The notes under the pieces were generated by a model. It made no database searches and was not told the DNA's origin. It worked only from the letters and a program-made list of their open reading frames with translations. Shown one piece after another: positions 5,442 through 6,843 of a stretch of DNA of 6,843 bases. The translations under genes and the position numbers were made by a program. Within the stretch, counting starts at the first letter, position 1. The number at the start of each line of letters is the position of its first letter. The stretch is from Atopobiaceae bacterium UBA7016 (lineage in GTDB: Bacteria > Actinomycetota > Coriobacteriia > Coriobacteriales > Atopobiaceae), in contig DJXA01000143.1 in the NCBI GenBank assembly GCA_002449555.1, forward strand, positions 1,883 through 8,725. The letters are read 5' to 3'.

Positions 5442-6843
5442 ATGGCAGACAACAAGCAGATCGCCACAGACGTGCTCGCGGCCGTCGGCGGCAAGGAGAA
5501 CGTGACCAAGGTCATCCACTGCATGACCCGCCTGCGCTTCAACCTGGTTGACGACACCATCCCCAACGATGACGAGATCAAGGCCATCAAGGGCGTCCTG
5601 GGCGTCATGAGGCAGGGTGGCATGTACCAGGTCATCATTGGCACCAACGTTCCCCAGGTGTACGAGGCGCTCTGCGCCGAGGGCGGCTTCTCGGCTAAGC
5701 CCGCGATCGACGAGAACCTCGACGAGGCTCCCGCCAAGTTCGAGTGGACCCCCAAGAACGTCTTCGACACCGTTCTCAACTACCTCTCCGGCTCGGTCGT
5801 TCCGCTGGTCCCCGTCCTGATGACCGCCGGTCTCTTCAAGACCCTGGGCGCCGTCTTCGGCCCCACGTTCCTCAACGTGGTGCCCGCCGACAGCCCGCTC
5901 GTCTTCCTCTGCGACATGCTCTACAACGCTGGCTTCTACTTCATGCCGATCCTCGCCGGCTTCACGGCTTCTCAAAAGCTTGGCGCCAACCCGTACCTCG
6001 GCGCAATGCTTGGCGCAATCCTCCTCGAGCCCAGCTTCGCGGCCATGGTGGGCACCGAGAACACCCTGTCCTTCTTTGGCGCCAACGTCCCTATGCCGCT
6101 CTTTGGCTATGGCCAGACGCTCATCCCCATCCTGCTGTGCATCCCCGTGTTCGCCTTCCTTGAGAAGAAGATCAACGGCTTCATGCCTGGCGCCATCCGC
6201 ACCGTCTTCGGGCCCTTCCTCACCGTCCTCGTCATGATCCCGCTCGAGCTCTACATCCTGGCTCCCCTGGGCAGCCTGCTTGGCAACGCCGTGGCCACCC
6301 TCTTCGAGGTCATCGGCAACTCCCCGCTCGGCTTCCTTGCCATCGCGATCTTCGCGGCCACCTATCCCATGCTCGTCCTCACCGGCATGCACATCGGCAT
6401 CATGGGCATCGCCATCGCCAACTTTGGCAACGTGGGTTCCGACGCCATGTTCCTCATGGCCTCCACCGTGCAGAACTTCACCGCTTCCGCCGTCGGCCTG
6501 GCCGTGGCCCTCAAGATGAAGGACCCCGAGAACAAGAGCCTGTGCTGGGGCTACTTCATGACCCAGTTCTTCGGCGGCGTCGGCGAGCCCCTGCTCTACG
6601 GTGTGTTCCTGCGCTATAAGCGCCCCTGGATCGGCACCCTCTGCGGTGGCGCTGCGGCCGGTCTCTATGCTGCCCTCACCCACGTGACCCTGTACACCAT
6701 GGCTTCCGGCATCTTCTCGCCCCTCGCCTTCGCAGGCGGCAGCCAGGGCAACTTCATCAACGGCTGCATCGCCATGGCCATCGGCTTCGCCGTCGCCTTC
6801 GTGACCACCTGGCTCTTTGGCCTCACCAAGGAGCAGGCTGAGG
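5442..6843 (+). CDS. PTS beta-glucoside-type enzyme IIBC (3' end outside window)
   Basis: Membrane sugar transporter of the phosphotransferase system, glucose/beta-glucoside superfamily, which imports and phosphorylates its substrate. The 467 visible residues start with a IIB domain (about 1-85) whose phosphocysteine is C27 in IHCMTRLRF, the hallmark of this branch. A linker (86-104) leads to the IIC domain (about 105 onward) with many hydrophobic segments, including VVPLVPVLMTAGLFKTLG (119-136) and AIFAATYPMLVLTGMH (302-317). The substrate-site motif, usually GITEP, reads GVGEP here (379-383). The frame is open to the window edge, so a fused IIA domain after IIC (BglF-type order B-C-A) cannot be confirmed or excluded. 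The ATG at 5442 follows GGAAGG (5431-5436) by five bases. Codon use is very strongly biased to C-ending codons, more than in the rhamnosidase gene, suggesting high expression. Substrate is inferred from the GH1 and GH78 neighbours. Confidence 0.93.
   Translation, partial: MADNKQIATDVLAAVGGKENVTKVIHCMTRLRFNLVDDTIPNDDEIKAIKGVLGVMRQGGMYQVIIGTNVPQVYEALCAEGGFSAKPAIDENLDEAPAKFEWTPKNVFDTVLNYLSGSVVPLVPVLMTAGLFKTLGAVFGPTFLNVVPADSPLVFLCDMLYNAGFYFMPILAGFTASQKLGANPYLGAMLGAILLEPSFAAMVGTENTLSFFGANVPMPLFGYGQTLIPILLCIPVFAFLEKKINGFMPGAIRTVFGPFLTVLVMIPLELYILAPLGSLLGNAVATLFEVIGNSPLGFLAIAIFAATYPMLVLTGMHIGIMGIAIANFGNVGSDAMFLMASTVQNFTASAVGLAVALKMKDPENKSLCWGYFMTQFFGGVGEPLLYGVFLRYKRPWIGTLCGGAAAGLYAALTHVTLYTMASGIFSPLAFAGGSQGNFINGCIAMAIGFAVAFVTTWLFGLTKEQAE
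5444..5457 (+). repeat. 14-nt direct repeat, copy across the PTS start
   Basis: Identical to 5403-5416. It begins at the G of the ATG and encodes the residues after Met (A-D-N-K). The upstream copy lacks an ATG directly in front (GAGGC instead of CATGGC), so it is not an alternative start. Confidence 0.7.

Noticed and set aside
5418..6683. 421-codon open frame on the minus strand opposite the PTS gene
   Set aside because: Its translation is a His/Glu/Gly-rich low-complexity string with no fold signature, while the opposite strand encodes an unmistakable IIB-IIC protein. It is a codon-bias shadow.
1..6843. CRISPR array, tRNA/rRNA gene, insertion sequence or prophage segment
   Set aside because: No regularly spaced repeats, cloverleaf-like segments, terminal inverted repeats, transposase or phage protein signatures were found on either strand.

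Overview
The window looks like part of a plant-glycoside utilisation locus from a high-GC actinobacterium that makes heavy use of the PTS. Members of the Coriobacteriia (Olsenella/Atopobiaceae type) are my best guess. This rests on gene content, strong purine-rich ribosome binding sites and a bias towards C or G at third codon positions. The sequence alone does not prove the taxon.

Layout. Positions 1-917 (minus) hold the first 305 residues of a glycoside hydrolase family 1 enzyme, most like a 6-phospho-beta-glucosidase; its 3' end lies outside the window. Next comes a plus-strand toxin-antitoxin pair: a RelB/DinJ-like ribbon-helix-helix antitoxin (1066-1440) and a PIN-domain toxin (1437-1931). 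The two overlap by four bases and sit behind an extended -10 promoter with an 18-bp perfect palindrome. Converging on them is an AraC-family regulator (1962-2939, minus). Divergent from the regulator is a compact family 78 alpha-L-rhamnosidase (3048-5243, plus). After a 198-bp intergenic region comes a PTS enzyme II with IIB then IIC (from 5442, plus), which runs off the right edge.

How the genes fit together. The rhamnosidase and PTS genes share a 30-bp upstream element, identical over a 14-bp core. In both places it overlaps the same candidate -35 hexamer, with a -10 candidate 18 bp downstream. The AraC-family gene adjoins one copy and is the obvious candidate regulator of both. A plausible model is that the PTS imports and phosphorylates a beta-glucoside, the rhamnosidase removes L-rhamnose, and the GH1 enzyme cleaves the phosphorylated beta-glucoside. 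Rhamnose-decorated plant beta-glucosides would be the substrates. The substrate is inferred, not shown.

No RNA gene, CRISPR array, insertion sequence or phage gene is visible. I see no wholly new system. The most informative unannotated signals are the paired operator/promoter elements, the TA palindrome and a 14-nt repeat across the PTS start codon.
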